The notes beneath the pieces were generated by a model that saw only the letters and a list, made by a program, of their open reading frames with translations, did not search any database and was not told where the DNA came from. A stretch of DNA of 64,000 nt from Phycicoccus sonneratiae (lineage in GTDB: Bacteria > Actinomycetota > Actinomycetes > Actinomycetales > Dermatophilaceae). Numbering within the stretch: position 1 is the first letter of the stretch; every line of letters begins with the position of its first letter. The position numbers and the translations under genes are program-made. This document shows, piece after piece, positions 27,524-35,932 of the stretch. The stretch lies in the NCBI RefSeq assembly GCF_016887965.1, contig NZ_JAFDVD010000001.1, positions 1 through 64,000 of the forward strand. The letters run 5' to 3'.

Positions 27524-27650
27524 GATGTCCGACCGCCGCTGACAGCCTCGATGTGGGTGAGTCACGCCGTGGGACACCGAATCGTGACCGACAACCGTCG
27601 ACAGACCCCTTGACAGCACTCGGCCGGACTGGACACACTCGGCCGCATCG

Positions 27651-27664
27651 GATGTTCGTTTCTG
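27651..27664 (+). promoter_or_regulatory. Candidate DeoR operator before the galactoside transporter operon
   Basis: GATGTTCGTTTCTG, the mate of the site at 27510-27523, followed by GATCGAA so that TTCG-N8-CGAA forms a dyad. It lies 42 bases before the binding-protein start. A TTGACA-type -35 at 27610-27615 would put the start of transcription just upstream of the motif, a position suited to repression. Confidence 0.6.
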
Positions 27665-27705
27665 ATCGAAGTTGTCGGAAGCGCCCCACGTCAAAGGAGA
27701 CACCC

Positions 27706-29049
27706 ATGGCCCGCCCCGCTCCGCGCGAGAGCCACCTCGCCGGCACCCTCCCCGCGTCCGTCGGCGGCTTCGGCCGCCGGTCCCTCCTGCGCGGTGCGCT
27801 CGGCGTCGGCGCCCTCGGTGCCGCCGGGATGCTCACCGCCTGCGGCGACGACGGGGGCTCCGGCTCCGGCGCCTCGGCCAAGGCCGGCAACGTCAAGTTC
27901 GGCATCAACGAGGCCAAGGGCTCCGGGCCGGCCAACGAGCGCCTCCAGGCCATGGCCGACGCGTACGCGAAGAAGGCCGGCGTCACGGTCTCGGTCAACG
28001 CCGTCGACCACAACACCTTCCAGGAGAGCATCACCACCTACCTCCAGGGCAGCCCGGACGACGTGTTCACGTGGTTCGCCGGCTACCGGATGGCGCAGTT
28101 CGCCGAGGGCGGCCAGATCGCCGACGTCAGCGACGTGTGGCCCCTCGACGGCATCGGGGACGCCTTCAAGAAGGCCTCGACGGCGGCCGACGGCAAGCAG
28201 TACTTCGTGCCGGTCAGCTACTACCCGTGGGCGGTCTTCCACCGGAAGTCGGTCTTCGAGAAGAACGGCTGGACCCAGCCGACGACGATGGACGAGCTGA
28301 CCGAGCTGATGAAGGAGATGCAGGGCAAGAAGATGACGCCCTTCGCCTTCGCGGCCAAGGACGCCTGGGCGCCGATGGGCACCTTCGACATCCTCAACAT
28401 GCGGCTCAACGGCTTCGACTTCCACATGGCCCTCACCAAGGGCGAGAAGACCTGGGACAGCCCCGAGGTCAGGAACGTCTTCTCCACGTGGAAGACCCTC
28501 CTGCCCTACCACCAGGAGAACTCGCTGGGCCGCACCTGGCAGGAGGCCGCGACCTCGATGGCCAAGGGCGAGTGCGGGATGTACCTCCTCGGCACCTTCG
28601 TCGTCGACGGCGTGCCGACCGAGGCGCAGGAGGACCTCGACTTCTTCACCTTCCCGGCGCTCGACCAGACCATCGGCGCCGACGCCCTCGACGCCCCGAT
28701 CGACGGGTTCTGCGTCGCCTCCGGCGCACAGGACGAGGAGGCCGGCAAGGCCTTCATCACGTGGCTCGCCAGCGCCGAGGCGGCCGACGCCGCGAACAAC
28801 AGCGCGTCCGCGCCGTTCATCGCCGCCAACTCGGCCGCGAGCACCGCGAAATACGGCGAGCTGCAGAAGAAGTCGGTCGAGGTCGTCCAGAACGCGAAGT
28901 CCATCGCGCAGTTCCTCGACCGCGACACCAACGCCGACCTGGCGAACACCGTGATCACGGCCTCGCTCCAGGAGTTCATCAAGAAGCCGGACTCGATCGA
29001 CTCGATCACGACCTCCATCCAGCAGCAGGCCAAGTCCATCCTCGGCTGA
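27706..29049 (+). CDS. Sugar ABC transporter substrate-binding lipoprotein
   Basis: A 447-residue periplasm-side binding protein of the extracellular solute-binding family 1 type. The export signal has a twin arginine (FGRRSLLRG, Arg24-25) and a lipobox LTAC with Cys46 as the lipidated residue. The mature protein shows the usual ligand-binding pattern: TYLQGSPDDVFTWFAGYR, YYPWAVFHRKSVFEKNGW, TWQEAATSMAKGECGMYLLG. A strong ribosome-binding site (AAAGGAGA, 27693-27700) lies before the ATG. It leads an operon with two permeases and an alpha-galactosidase, so alpha-galactosides such as melibiose or raffinose are the likely ligands. Confidence 0.93.
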   Translation: MARPAPRESHLAGTLPASVGGFGRRSLLRGALGVGALGAAGMLTACGDDGGSGSGASAKAGNVKFGINEAKGSGPANERLQAMADAYAKKAGVTVSVNAVDHNTFQESITTYLQGSPDDVFTWFAGYRMAQFAEGGQIADVSDVWPLDGIGDAFKKASTAADGKQYFVPVSYYPWAVFHRKSVFEKNGWTQPTTMDELTELMKEMQGKKMTPFAFAAKDAWAPMGTFDILNMRLNGFDFHMALTKGEKTWDSPEVRNVFSTWKTLLPYHQENSLGRTWQEAATSMAKGECGMYLLGTFVVDGVPTEAQEDLDFFTFPALDQTIGADALDAPIDGFCVASGAQDEEAGKAFITWLASAEAADAANNSASAPFIAANSAASTAKYGELQKKSVEVVQNAKSIAQFLDRDTNADLANTVITASLQEFIKKPDSIDSITTSIQQQAKSILG

Positions 29050-29070
29050 GGCCGGGACCGGGAGCCACCC

Positions 29071-29991
29071 ATGTCAGCGACGACGTCCGTCCGACGAGCA
29101 CGACGATCCAGAGCCCGCGTCGAGAAGCGCCGCGGGCCACGGGACCGGCTGGTCATCGGGTTGATGATCGGCATCCCCACCGTGCTGGTGGTCTGGCTGG
29201 TCTGGCTCCCGGCCCTCGGCTCGGTCCTGCTGTCCTTCACGAAGTGGAACGGCTTCAAGTTCAGCGCGATCCAGTGGGTCGGCACGCAGAACTACGTCGA
29301 CATCGCGACGATCTACCCGCCCTTCTGGCCGGCCATCCGGCACAACCTCATCTGGCTGTTCTTCCTCTTCGTGCTCCCGACCGTGCTCGGCATCGTCCTC
29401 GCCGTGGTCCTCGACCGGGAGATGTGGGGGAGCCGGTTCTACCAGACGGCGTTCTACCTGCCGGTGGTGCTCTCGCTGGCTCTCGTCGGCTTCATCTGGC
29501 AGCTCTTCTACTCGACCGACCAGGGGCTCATCAACGAGGTGTTCGGCTCGAAGGTCGACTGGTACGGCGACCCGGACGTCAACCTGTGGGCGGTGCTCGT
29601 CGCGACCGCGTGGCGGCACACCGGCTACATCATGCTCATCTACCTGGCCGGCCTGAAGGGCATCGACGCGTCGCTGCGCGAGGCCGCCGCGGTCGACGGC
29701 GCCAGCGAGGTGAAGACGTTCTTCCACGTCATCTTCCCCGTGATGCGCCCGATCAACATGATCGTCCTCGTCATCGTCGTCATCGAGTCGCTGCGCGCCT
29801 TCGACCTCGTCTGGATCGTCAACAAGGGACGCAACGGCCTCGAGCTGATCTCGGCCCTGGTGTCGCAGAACGTCATCGGTGAGGCGACGCGGTACGGCTT
29901 CGGCTCGGCCCTCGCCGTGATCATGATGGTCATCTCGTCGGTGTTCATCGCGATCTATCTCCGCATCGTCTTCCGGGAGGAGCGCCGATGA
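29071..29991 (+). CDS. Sugar ABC transporter permease 1
   Basis: A 306-residue inner-membrane permease with six predicted helices after a basic N-terminus (RRARRSRARVEKRR). The cytoplasmic coupling loop has the EAA motif, EAAAVDGASEVKTFFHVIFPVMRP, which contacts the ATPase. The family is MalF/UgpA-like. It follows the binding protein by 21 bases and overlaps the second permease by four bases. No ATP-binding subunit is encoded in this operon; many actinomycetes share one MsiK-type ATPase among several sugar importers, which is probably the case here. Confidence 0.93.
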   Translation: MSATTSVRRARRSRARVEKRRGPRDRLVIGLMIGIPTVLVVWLVWLPALGSVLLSFTKWNGFKFSAIQWVGTQNYVDIATIYPPFWPAIRHNLIWLFFLFVLPTVLGIVLAVVLDREMWGSRFYQTAFYLPVVLSLALVGFIWQLFYSTDQGLINEVFGSKVDWYGDPDVNLWAVLVATAWRHTGYIMLIYLAGLKGIDASLREAAAVDGASEVKTFFHVIFPVMRPINMIVLVIVVIESLRAFDLVWIVNKGRNGLELISALVSQNVIGEATRYGFGSALAVIMMVISSVFIAIYLRIVFREERR

Positions 29992-30914
29992 CCACCGCGA
30001 CCGCACCCACCGCCGTCCCCACGACGACGAAGAACCCGCTGAGCGCTACCGGGGGAGGGGTCATCAACCGCCGCCGCGGTCGCATCGCGACGGTCATCAT
30101 GGCCGTGCTCGCGGTCGTCTGGCTCTTCCCGCTCCTCTGGGCGCTGTACAACTCGTTCCGCGAGTACTCGTACACCCAGACCAACGGCTATCTGTCCTTC
30201 GGCGGGTGGACCCTCGACAACTACAAGGACGCCTGGGACCGCGGCAACTTCGGTCTGCACCTGAAGAACTCGCTGCTCATCACCATCCCGGCCGTGGTGC
30301 TGACGCTGTTCCTGTCCTCGCTGGTGGCGTTCGTCCTGGCCCGCTTCTCGTACCGGTTCAACCTCACCCTGCTCGGTGTCTTCCTGGCGGCGAACCTGCT
30401 GCCGCCCCAGGCGCTGCTCATCCCGGTGTTCAAGATGTTCCGGGAGATCCCGCTGCCGACGTTCATGAGCGAGAGCGGCACGATGCTCAACAGCTTCTGG
30501 GCGCTCATCCTCGTGAACACCGCCTTCCAGCTGGGGTTCTGCACCTTCGTGCTCAGCAACTACATGAAGACGTTGCCGCACGAGATCTACGAGTCGGCCG
30601 AGCTCGACGGCGCGAGCGTGTGGCGCCAGTACTGGCAGCTGACGATGCCGCTGGTGCGTCCGGCGCTGGCCGCCCTCGCCACGCTCCAGGTCACGTGGAT
30701 CTACAACGAGTTCTTCTGGGCGACCGTGCTCATCTCCCGCGGCGACAAGTACCCGGTGACGAGTGCGCTGAACAACCTTCGCGGACAGTTCTTCTCGGAC
30801 ACCAACCTCGTGGCGGCCGGCTCGATCATCGTGGCGCTGCCCGTGCTCGTCGTCTTCTTCGCCCTCCAGAAGCAGTTCGTCTCCGGCCTGACCCTGGGGT
30901 CGACCAAGGGATGA
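29988..30914 (+). CDS. Sugar ABC transporter permease 2
   Basis: A 308-residue MalG/UgpE-like permease, partner of the preceding one. Six membrane helices follow a Thr/Ala-rich N-terminal tail and an RRRGR segment. The EAA loop reads ESAELDGASVWRQYWQLTMPLVRP. The protein ends LGSTKG, typical of these subunits. The ATG overlaps the permease 1 stop, and its own stop overlaps the alpha-galactosidase start, so translation of the whole operon is coupled. Confidence 0.93.
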   Translation: MTTATAPTAVPTTTKNPLSATGGGVINRRRGRIATVIMAVLAVVWLFPLLWALYNSFREYSYTQTNGYLSFGGWTLDNYKDAWDRGNFGLHLKNSLLITIPAVVLTLFLSSLVAFVLARFSYRFNLTLLGVFLAANLLPPQALLIPVFKMFREIPLPTFMSESGTMLNSFWALILVNTAFQLGFCTFVLSNYMKTLPHEIYESAELDGASVWRQYWQLTMPLVRPALAALATLQVTWIYNEFFWATVLISRGDKYPVTSALNNLRGQFFSDTNLVAAGSIIVALPVLVVFFALQKQFVSGLTLGSTKG

Positions 30915-33070
30915 CCACCTCGACCACCGTCCTGCGCGGCGGCGGTGCCGCCGTGGTCCTGCACCACGGCGGCACCGCACTGCCCGCCGTCCTCCACTGG
31001 GGTCGCGAGCTCACCGACGCCGAAGCCGCAGACCTCGTCGCCGTCGGTCCGGGTCCGGTGCCCCACAACGCCCTCGACGCACCGTGGGACCTGTCGGTGC
31101 TCCCGACGTCGGCGGACGGCTGGCTCGGGACCCCCGGTCTCGCGGCCCATCGCGGTGGTGGTCACGCCGCGCCCCGCTGGACCGCGACGCTCGAACAGGC
31201 CGGGGCGACGGCCCGTGTCCGGGCCGTGGCCGAGGAGCTCGACGCGGTCGCCGAGCTGACCTACGCCCTCGACGAGCACGGCGTCCTCACGGTCTCCTCG
31301 AGCCTCACCTCGACGGCCGACGAGGGCACGGCGCCCCTCGACCTCGCCGCGCTGCGCACCCTGCTCCCGCTGCCGACCTGCGCCGACGAGGTGCTCGACC
31401 TGTCCGGGCGGTGGCTGCGCGAGCGGACGCCGCAGCGGCGCCCCCTAGCCGACGGCACGCTCGTGCGCACCGGCCGCCGCGGGCGCACCGGTCACGACGC
31501 GACGCTCCTGCTGACGGCCGGCACCGCGGGCTTCGGCTTCCGCCACGGCGAGGTGTGGTCGGTGCACGTCGCGTGGAGCGGCAACCACGAGCACCTCGTC
31601 GAGCGGCTGCCCGAGGGCGCGGGGGCGCACGCGGCCGTCATCGGCGGTGGCGAGGCCCTCGCGCCGGGGGAGGTGCGGCTCGGTCCGGGGGAGTCGTACG
31701 CGGCACCCGACCTCGTCGCGGTCTGGTCGGCCGAGGGGCTCGACGGCACGACCCGGCGGCTGGTCCGCCACCAGCGGGCCGGCTACGACGCGCGCACCGC
31801 CCGGCCGCGCCCGCTCGTCCTCAACACCTGGGAGGCGGTCTACTTCTCCTCCGACCTCGGGCAGCTGACCCGGCTCGCGGACACCGCCGCGGCCGTCGGC
31901 GTCGAGCGCTTCGTCCTCGACGACGGCTGGTTCGGCGGGCGCCGCGACGACACCCGTGGCCTCGGCGACTGGCGGGTGTCGGACGAGGTCTGGCCCGGCG
32001 GCCTGGGACCGCTCGTCGAGCACGTGCGCGGCCTCGGGATGGAGTTCGGCCTGTGGTTCGAGCCCGAGATGGTCAACCTCGACTCCGACCTCGCGAGAGA
32101 CCACCCCGGCTGGGTGCTCGGGCCGGTCGCGGGCCCGACGCCGCCGTCGCGGCACCAGCACGTCCTCGACCTCACGAACCCCGAGGCCTTCGCCCACGTC
32201 CTCGAGGCGATGAGCGCACTCGTGGCCGAGCACGGCATCGCGTTCGTCAAGTGGGACCACAACCGCGACCTCCACGAGGCCGTGCGCTCCGACACCGCCG
32301 GGACCGACCGGCCGGCGGTGCACAGCCAGACCCTCGCGGCGTACCGGCTCATGGACGAGCTGCGCCACCGCCACCCGGACCTCGAGATCGAGTCCTGCTC
32401 CAGCGGCGGTGCGCGCGTCGACCTCGGGGTCCTCGCCCGCACCGACCGGGTGTGGACCTCGGACTGCAACGACGCCCTCGAACGGGTGGCGATCCAGCGC
32501 TGGACCGGCCTGCTCGTCGGCCCGGAGCGGATGGGCACGCACATCGGGCCGCCGCGTGCGCACTCCACGCACCGCGACCTCGACCTGTCCTTCCGGATGC
32601 TCGTGGCGCTCGGCGGGCACGCCGGCCTCGAGTGGGACCTCACCACGTGCTCGCCCGAGGACCTCGACGCCCTGCGCGCGTGGGCCGCCCTCTACAAGGA
32701 GCTCCGGCCGCTGCTGCACCACGGCGACGTCGTGCGCTCGGACCACCCGGACCCCGCCCTGGTCGTCGGTGGGGTCGTGGCACCCGACCGCTCCGAGGCG
32801 GTTCTCACCGTCGCCCAGGTCGCGTCCACCCGCGGCGTGACGCCGGGGCGCCTGCCGCTGCCGGGCCTGGACCCGGACGCACGCTACCTCGTGCGGGTGC
32901 GCCCCGAGGCCGGCCTGCCCGAGGTCGTGCAGACCTCTGCCGCACCGTGGTTCGACCGGGCACTCGACGAGGGGGTCGAGTTCGCCGCCCGTGTCCTGGG
33001 CGAGGTCGGGCTGCCGCTGCCGGTGCTGGCGCCGGCGCAGGGCTTCCTCCTCCACCTCACCCGCTGCTGA
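30911..33070 (+). CDS. Alpha-galactosidase, glycoside hydrolase family 36
   Basis: A 719-residue cytosolic enzyme releasing terminal alpha-galactose. An N-terminal beta-sandwich (to about 300) precedes the TIM barrel with LNTWEAVYF, VLDDGWFGGRRDD and GLWFEPEMVN. The nucleophile is Asp449 in FVKWDHNRD. The acid/base is probably Asp518 in WTSDCND, with ESCSSGGAR between. A small C-terminal beta domain closes the protein. It is the last gene of the transporter operon, its ATG overlapping the permease stop. Together with the divergent GH42 enzyme it lets the cell use both anomers of galactoside. GH36 length and motifs are normal. Confidence 0.94.
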   Translation: MTTSTTVLRGGGAAVVLHHGGTALPAVLHWGRELTDAEAADLVAVGPGPVPHNALDAPWDLSVLPTSADGWLGTPGLAAHRGGGHAAPRWTATLEQAGATARVRAVAEELDAVAELTYALDEHGVLTVSSSLTSTADEGTAPLDLAALRTLLPLPTCADEVLDLSGRWLRERTPQRRPLADGTLVRTGRRGRTGHDATLLLTAGTAGFGFRHGEVWSVHVAWSGNHEHLVERLPEGAGAHAAVIGGGEALAPGEVRLGPGESYAAPDLVAVWSAEGLDGTTRRLVRHQRAGYDARTARPRPLVLNTWEAVYFSSDLGQLTRLADTAAAVGVERFVLDDGWFGGRRDDTRGLGDWRVSDEVWPGGLGPLVEHVRGLGMEFGLWFEPEMVNLDSDLARDHPGWVLGPVAGPTPPSRHQHVLDLTNPEAFAHVLEAMSALVAEHGIAFVKWDHNRDLHEAVRSDTAGTDRPAVHSQTLAAYRLMDELRHRHPDLEIESCSSGGARVDLGVLARTDRVWTSDCNDALERVAIQRWTGLLVGPERMGTHIGPPRAHSTHRDLDLSFRMLVALGGHAGLEWDLTTCSPEDLDALRAWAALYKELRPLLHHGDVVRSDHPDPALVVGGVVAPDRSEAVLTVAQVASTRGVTPGRLPLPGLDPDARYLVRVRPEAGLPEVVQTSAAPWFDRALDEGVEFAARVLGEVGLPLPVLAPAQGFLLHLTRC

Positions 33071-33137
33071 CGAGGGGCGGTTGGGCGGGGCGTCGGCGGG
33101 TAAGTGCACCACGGACCGACGACCGAGGAGGACGACC

Positions 33138-33653
33138 GTGGCTGCGGAGGACGTGCTGCTCGACGCGCTCGTCGACCAGCACGCCCGCATCCGTGACCTC
33201 GCGCGCGCCGCCGTCGCGGCCCCGCCCGCCGCCCGGGCCGACGCCTGCGCGCGCCTGGCCAGGTACGTAGCGGTGCACGCGGCCGCCGAGCGGGTGGCCC
33301 TGAACCCACCGGGTCACGACACGGCCGGTGCGGCCCGGGCCGAGGCCGCGCTCGTCGCGACGATCGAGCGGCTCGACGACCTGGGCGCCCATCGGGGGTC
33401 CTCCACGGTCCAGCTCGGCCTGCTCGCCGACGTCCTCGTCAGGCACACCCGCGCCGGGGAGGACGAGGCCGTGCCGCGCTTCGTCGCCGCCCGCGACGAC
33501 TTCGACCTCCGGTGGGCGGCAACCGCGCTCGACGCCGTCGAGGACCTCGTGGCCGAGACCGGGCCCACCGCCGAGGTGCCCGACGCGGCCGGCGTCCGGC
33601 ACCAGCTGCGGGCCGCCCGCGAGGCGGTCCTCCGCCGGGTGCGCCACCGCTGA
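33138..33653 (+). CDS. Hemerythrin-like HHE domain protein
   Basis: A 171-residue all-helical protein with histidines and acids spaced as in the hemerythrin HHE family: DQHARIRDL near the start, YVAVHAAAE in the second helix, and VRHTRAGEDEAVPRF in the fourth. This suggests a di-iron or other metal site used in oxygen, nitric-oxide or redox sensing. I took the GTG at 33138, which has a good ribosome-binding site (GAGGAGG, 33125-33131). It stands between the galactoside and carotenoid loci and could be independent of both. Metal content is inferred. Confidence 0.75.
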   Translation: MAAEDVLLDALVDQHARIRDLARAAVAAPPAARADACARLARYVAVHAAAERVALNPPGHDTAGAARAEAALVATIERLDDLGAHRGSSTVQLGLLADVLVRHTRAGEDEAVPRFVAARDDFDLRWAATALDAVEDLVAETGPTAEVPDAAGVRHQLRAAREAVLRRVRHR

Positions 33654-33805
33654 GCCGCCGGCGTTTCGGCGGGCCCCCGTGCGGGTACCACGGCCTCGCC
33701 GTCCCGCACCCGGCCGGACGCCCCGGACCCGGAGGTGCACATGCCCACGATCGGACGCCACCACCCTCGACGAGCACCCGGCTCCCCGACGACCGGGAGG
33801 CGTCG

Positions 33806-34090
33806 ATGAGCCCGGCCCGGCTGAGCGACATCGGCGCCGCGTCGTGCCGCTCGTGCGGGCTGCTCGTCGGCACGCTGCGCGCGGAGCTCTCCTACAGCCC
33901 CGGGGTCGTGCCGGCGGTGCACTGGACGGAGGCGGGACGGCAGTGCCGCTGCCCGAGCACGCGCCTGCCGCGGCCGTCCGCCCTCCCCGCGGCCGTCCGG
34001 GTGCGGCTGCGCGACCTCGGGGCGGCGGCCGCCGAGGCCAAGCCGTGGGAGCAGCTCGCGGCCCGGCCGCCGCTGCACCTTCTCGTCTGA
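33806..34090 (+). CDS. Small cysteine-containing protein of unknown function
   Basis: A 94-residue protein with a CRSCG pair near residues 14-17 and a second pair CRC about 33 residues later, which could bind a single zinc ion. The C-terminus is Ala/Arg-rich and helical (AAVRVRLRDLGAAAAEAKPWEQLA). A ribosome-binding site GGGAGG precedes the ATG at 33806. It is followed after 58 bases by the Rieske-protein gene, so it may belong with the carotenoid-side genes. I recognise no family. Confidence 0.5.
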   Translation: MSPARLSDIGAASCRSCGLLVGTLRAELSYSPGVVPAVHWTEAGRQCRCPSTRLPRPSALPAAVRVRLRDLGAAAAEAKPWEQLAARPPLHLLV

Positions 34091-34148
34091 CCCGGTCGCG
34101 GCGTCCGCGGCGCTTCCGGGCCCGGGCGGCAGCGGTTAGCGTGGGGCG

Positions 34149-35174
34149 ATGAGCCTGCTGCGCACCGACCGGTCGTGGCGCGAGGACGTGCGGTCGCGGG
34201 TCCCGGTCCGCTACCTGCCGCAGACCACGCCGGACCACCTCCGGGGCACGTGGCGCGAGGCCCGTCCGGCCCGCATCGACCGCTCCGTCGCCGATGCCCT
34301 GGGCCGCCCGACGGGCGGGTGGCTCGTGGCCGGAGCGTCGACCGAGGTCCCCCGGGCCCGCTCGCTCGTCCGCACCGTCGCCGGGCGCGAGGTCGTCCTC
34401 TGGCGCGACGCCGACGGCGCACTGCTCGCCGGCCCGGGGGTCTGCCCGCACCTCGGGGCGCGGCTCGACGGCTGCGACGTCGTCGACGGCACCGTCCTCT
34501 GCCGCTGGCACGGGATGCCCCTCGGGCGCGACACCACCCCGCCGTGGAACACCCTCGCCGCGCACGACGACGGCGTCCTCGTGTGGGTCCGCGTCGGGCC
34601 GGTCGAGGACGGGGTCGACCCCTTCCCGCGCCCCGTGCTGGGGCAGCGTCCCGACGGCCCGGGCATCGCCTCGGTGGTGTCGCTCGTCTCCTCGTGCGAG
34701 CCCCGCGACATCGTCGCCAACCGGCTCGACCCGTGGCACGGCGCGTGGCTGCACCCGTACGCCTTCAGCGACCTGCGCGTCGACGACGACGCGTCGACCG
34801 ACGACCGGCTCGTCCTCGACGTCGCGTACCGGCTCGGCCGCACCTTCGCGGTCCCGGTGCGGGCCGAGTTCACCTGCCCCGACTCGCACACGGTGCTCAT
34901 GACGATCGTCGACGGCGAGGGGACGGGCAGCGTGGTCGAGACGCACGCGACCCCGCTCACCGCACCGGGGACGCACCCGGCCCGCACCGTGATGACCGAG
35001 GCCGTCGTCGCGACCTCCGACCGGGTCGGCTTCCGCCTCGCCCGGCGGCTGTCGAGGGCCGTGCAGGTCGGGATGCGCGCCTCGCAGCGGCAGCTGTGGG
35101 CCGACGACCTGGAGTACGCCGCGCGCCGCTACGAGCTCCGGCGGCGGGACGCGCACCGCGGGGAGGGTGCGTGA
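34149..35174 (+). CDS. Rieske [2Fe-2S] protein (DUF5914-type), carotenoid-linked
   Basis: A 341-residue protein with a Rieske domain: ligands Cys99 and His101 (CPHLGARL) and Cys118 and His121 (CRWHGM). A C-terminal domain of the ring-hydroxylase or DUF5914 type follows, including VANRLDPWHGAWLHPYAF, whose histidines could bind a mononuclear iron. Proteins like this recur beside carotenoid genes in Actinobacteria and may oxidise carotenoid end groups, but no function is established to my knowledge. It overlaps the SDR gene by GTGA and faces the minus-strand crt operon. Family naming is from memory. Confidence 0.72.
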   Translation: MSLLRTDRSWREDVRSRVPVRYLPQTTPDHLRGTWREARPARIDRSVADALGRPTGGWLVAGASTEVPRARSLVRTVAGREVVLWRDADGALLAGPGVCPHLGARLDGCDVVDGTVLCRWHGMPLGRDTTPPWNTLAAHDDGVLVWVRVGPVEDGVDPFPRPVLGQRPDGPGIASVVSLVSSCEPRDIVANRLDPWHGAWLHPYAFSDLRVDDDASTDDRLVLDVAYRLGRTFAVPVRAEFTCPDSHTVLMTIVDGEGTGSVVETHATPLTAPGTHPARTVMTEAVVATSDRVGFRLARRLSRAVQVGMRASQRQLWADDLEYAARRYELRRRDAHRGEGA

Positions 35175-35923
35175 GGCCCGAGCTCGAGCCCGGCCGGGTG
35201 GCCGTGGTCACGGGCGGGGCACGCGGCATCGGGCTGGCCGTCGTCGAGGCGGTCGCGGCGCGCGGGGTCGGGGTGCTCTGCGTCGACCACCCGTCCGCGG
35301 ACCCGGGCGCCGTCGAGCAGGCCTGCGCCGCAGCCGGGGTGCCGTTCGCGTTCGCCGCCGCCGACGTCCGCGACCGCGACGCGGTGCACGCGGCCGTCGC
35401 GCGGGCCGCCGATCTCGGGCCGGTGGCCTACGCGGTGAACTGCGCGGGTGTCGACGGCCTGCTCGGGGCCGCGGCGATGCCGGCCGAGGAGTGGCGGCGG
35501 GTGGTCGAGGTCGACCTCGACGGCGTGATGTTCGCCTGCCAGGCCGAGCACGACCTCATGGCCGGGCGGGGTGGCTCGATCGTCAACATCGCCTCGATGT
35601 CCGGGCACGTCGTCAACCGGGGCGTCACGCACGCGGCGTACTCGGCGGCCAAGGCGGGGGTCATCCACCTCGGGCGGGCGCTCGCCGTCGAGTGGGCGCC
35701 GTCCGGCATCCGGGTCAACTCGGTGAGCCCGGGCTACACGATGACCGCGATGACCCGCACCAACGCCCCGGAGGTCAACGCGGCCTTCGCCGAGCAGACG
35801 CCGATGGGCCGGCTGGCCGAGGTCGAGGAGGTCGCCGAGCCGGTCGTCTTCCTCCTCGGGTCGCGGGCCTCGTTCGTCACCGGTACCGACCTGCTCGTCG
35901 ACGGCGGCTTCACGGCCTGGTGA
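35171..35923 (+). CDS. Short-chain dehydrogenase/reductase
   Basis: A 250-residue NAD(P)-dependent SDR. It has the TGGARGIG cofactor motif, an NCAG strand, a catalytic Ser in IASMSG, YSAAK as the Tyr-Lys pair, and the closing GTDLLVDGGF. Asp at the end of beta-2 (VDHPS) hints at NAD rather than NADP. The GTG start overlaps the Rieske-protein stop, so both are made together. Ketone formation or reduction on a carotenoid is plausible from context. It ends nine bases from the stop of the convergent crtU-like gene. Confidence 0.88.
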   Translation: MRPELEPGRVAVVTGGARGIGLAVVEAVAARGVGVLCVDHPSADPGAVEQACAAAGVPFAFAAADVRDRDAVHAAVARAADLGPVAYAVNCAGVDGLLGAAAMPAEEWRRVVEVDLDGVMFACQAEHDLMAGRGGSIVNIASMSGHVVNRGVTHAAYSAAKAGVIHLGRALAVEWAPSGIRVNSVSPGYTMTAMTRTNAPEVNAAFAEQTPMGRLAEVEEVAEPVVFLLGSRASFVTGTDLLVDGGFTAW

Positions 35924-35932
35924 CGCCGTCGC

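Noticed and set aside
25169-27613. Plus-strand 814-codon open frame across the GH42 region
   Set aside because: It is antisense to GH42 and deoR, whose catalytic and DNA-binding motifs are complete. The shadow frame has only Gly/Arg/Val-rich repeats.
31445-33190. Minus-strand 581-codon open frame opposite the alpha-galactosidase
   Set aside because: The GH36 gene has all catalytic motifs and operon coupling. The antisense product shows no recognisable domain.
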